Assembly (NCBI GenBank): GCA_028714935.1
Contig: JAQTLJ010000016.1
Coordinates: forward strand, 1-13,865
Reading direction: 5' to 3'
DNA length: 13,865 bases
DNA from: Candidatus Margulisiibacteriota bacterium
Lineage (GTDB): Bacteria > Margulisbacteria > WOR-1 > O2-12-FULL-45-9
This document shows, piece by piece, positions 12,930 through 13,865 of the stretch. The notes beneath the pieces were generated by a model, which was not told the DNA's origin, did not search any database, and saw only the letters and a program-made list of their open reading frames with translations. Position 1 is the first letter of the stretch, and every line of letters starts with the position of its first letter. The translations under genes were made by a program, and so were the position numbers.

Positions 12930-13653
12930 GATAATCCTTTATCTCCTTAACCTTTAATTCGCGGTAATGCAGCAGTGAGGCCAGCAGCGCGGCATCCGCC
13001 TGGCCTTCAATAAATGCATCATAGATATGATCTAATGTCCCCGCTCCCCCGGAAGCGATCACCGGAATAGTAGCAACGTCCGCGATCGCGCGGGTCAGCG
13101 CCAGGTCATATCCGATCTTGGTCCCATCCCGGTCCATACTGGTCAAGAGGATCTCTCCCGCCCCCAGTTTTTCGGCTTTCTTTGCCCATTCAACCGCATT
13201 GATCCCCGTCGGCGTCCTGCCGCCATGAGTGTATACTTCCCAATGGTCGCCGGCGCGTTTTGCGTCGATCGCAACCACCACGCACTGGCTGCCATACTTT
13301 TCCGCCCCCTGCCTGATCAGGTCCGGATCGGCGATCGCCGCCGTATTGATCGAGACCTTATCCGCCCCCGCCGCCAATAATTTGCGCATAGTTTCCACGT
13401 CTTTGATCCCGCCACCGACCGTAAAGGGGATAAAGACTTTTTCCGCCGTCCGCTTGACCACATCAAGCATAATATACCGTTTATCAGAAGAAGCGGTGAT
13501 ATCAAGAAAGACCAGTTCATCCGCCCCTTCCTTATCGTAATAAGCGGCCAGCTCCACGGGGTCACCGGCGTCTTTAAGGTCGACAAATTTTACGCCCTTA
13601 ACGACCCGGCCTTCGGTCACATCCAGGCACGGAATAATCCTTTTTGCTAACAT
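12898..13653 (-). CDS. hisF: Imidazole glycerol phosphate synthase cyclase subunit HisF
   Basis: HisF uses ammonia from its partner HisH to convert PRFAR to imidazole glycerol phosphate and AICAR, joining histidine and purine synthesis. The 251-residue (beta/alpha)8 barrel has both catalytic aspartates, D11 (IIPCLDV) and D130 (VVVAIDAKR). Other conserved parts are GRVVKGVKF (15-23), ELVFLDITAS (46-55), FTVGGGIK (77-84), THGGRTPTG (142-150), ILLTSMDRDGTKIGYD (168-183) and VIASGGAG (198-205), the phosphate sites. The ATG directly follows the ogt stop (TAAATG), and the end overlaps ispA by 32 bases, so it is inside a tightly packed unit. No other his gene is in the window. Confidence 0.98.
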   Translation of the reverse strand: MLAKRIIPCLDVTEGRVVKGVKFVDLKDAGDPVELAAYYDKEGADELVFLDITASSDKRYIMLDVVKRTAEKVFIPFTVGGGIKDVETMRKLLAAGADKVSINTAAIADPDLIRQGAEKYGSQCVVVAIDAKRAGDHWEVYTHGGRTPTGINAVEWAKKAEKLGAGEILLTSMDRDGTKIGYDLALTRAIADVATIPVIASGGAGTLDHIYDAFIEGQADAALLASLLHYRELKVKEIKDYLERKGVTVRR

Positions 13654-13865
13654 TTACCACACCCTGCCTTCAATTTTAAGCAATTTGCGCTTCAAATCAA
13701 CGCCGCCGGAGAAACCGCCCAGATCGCCCGATTTGTTCACCACCCGGTGGCACGGTATTATAATGGGCAGCCGGTTCCGCTTCAAAGCCTGGCCGACCGC
13801 GCGGACCTCTTTTGGGCTGCCAACTTTGTCTGCTACCCAGGCATATGATCTGACTTCACCGTAAG
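13654..13865 (-). CDS. ogt: Methylated-DNA--protein-cysteine methyltransferase, C-terminal part (cut by window edge)
   Basis: The last 69 codons of the gene are visible; the start lies beyond the right edge. The product repairs O6-alkylguanine by moving the alkyl group to its own cysteine. The active-site motif is IIIPCHRVV, with the reactive Cys, preceded by the helix-turn-helix part YGEVRSYAWVADKVG and KEVRAVGQAL with the Arg finger. It is followed by GDLGGFSGGVDLKRKLLKIE, the usual C-terminal end. The residue before LPII is Arg where the family often has Pro. Whether it is a full Ogt/Ada C-domain enzyme or an alkyltransferase-like protein is clear from the Cys, which the latter lack. Its stop abuts the hisF ATG. 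Confidence 0.93.
   Translation of the reverse strand, partial: YGEVRSYAWVADKVGSPKEVRAVGQALKRNRLPIIIPCHRVVNKSGDLGGFSGGVDLKRKLLKIEGRVW

Noticed and set aside
1..13865. CRISPR array, insertion sequence, phage or defence island
   Set aside because: No spaced direct repeats, transposase or integrase motifs, or terminal inverted repeats were seen; all coding space is explained by housekeeping or envelope genes.

Overview
The window looks like a piece of chromosome from an uncultivated, diderm (two-membraned) bacterium with roughly balanced base composition and very tight gene packing. The diderm reading rests on an LptC/LptA-like lipopolysaccharide-transport protein, a secreted beta-rich protein resembling an outer-membrane barrel, and mraY/murD/rodA for peptidoglycan. 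All genes are housekeeping or close to it; there is no phage, transposon, CRISPR array or defence locus. The protein style and several copies of the octamer GCGATCGC would fit a lineage near the Cyanobacteria (Margulisbacteria/WOR-1 type), but this is a guess from memory and needs a tree.

Layout, left to right. (1) 1-1119: mraY and the start of murD on the minus strand, with a probable promoter directly in front of mraY. (2) 1133-2748: a minus-strand operon secG - channel-like membrane protein - secreted barrel-like protein, closed by a strong intrinsic terminator at 1133-1170. (3) 2742-4402: gpmI on the plus strand, divergent from secG. (4) 4413-8249: a minus-strand unit gap - pgk - tRNA-Ala(CGC) - SPFH/slipin - OMPDC/HPS-family aldolase-decarboxylase. 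(5) 8233-9471: an lptC/lptA-like gene on the plus strand, divergent from gap. (6) 9468-13865: a minus-strand run ogt (partial) - hisF - ispA - trpE - rodA, in which every boundary is an overlap or a direct abutment.

Functionally, gap, pgk and gpmI give three consecutive steps of lower glycolysis, from two neighbouring units. mraY, murD and rodA serve cell-wall synthesis; ispA makes the prenyl precursor of the lipid carrier used by MraY; secG and the Lpt-like protein serve the envelope. hisF and trpE belong to amino-acid synthesis and are co-transcribed with ispA and rodA.

The most interesting signal is in the control regions rather than in a new gene family. At the heads of four transcription units (mraY, secG, gpmI, lptC-like) a good -10 box lies only 6-9 bases before the start codon and there is no Shine-Dalgarno sequence, so these messages are predicted to be leaderless. 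Genes inside units often carry strong Shine-Dalgarno sequences. The secG and gpmI promoters are divergent and share one palindromic -35 box. Other points of note are a tRNA placed 4 bases after the pgk stop, a 7-base tandem repeat inside trpE, related palindromic elements on both sides of the secreted-protein gene, and changed signature motifs in GpmI.

Every stretch without a gene is shorter than 100 bases and is described below.
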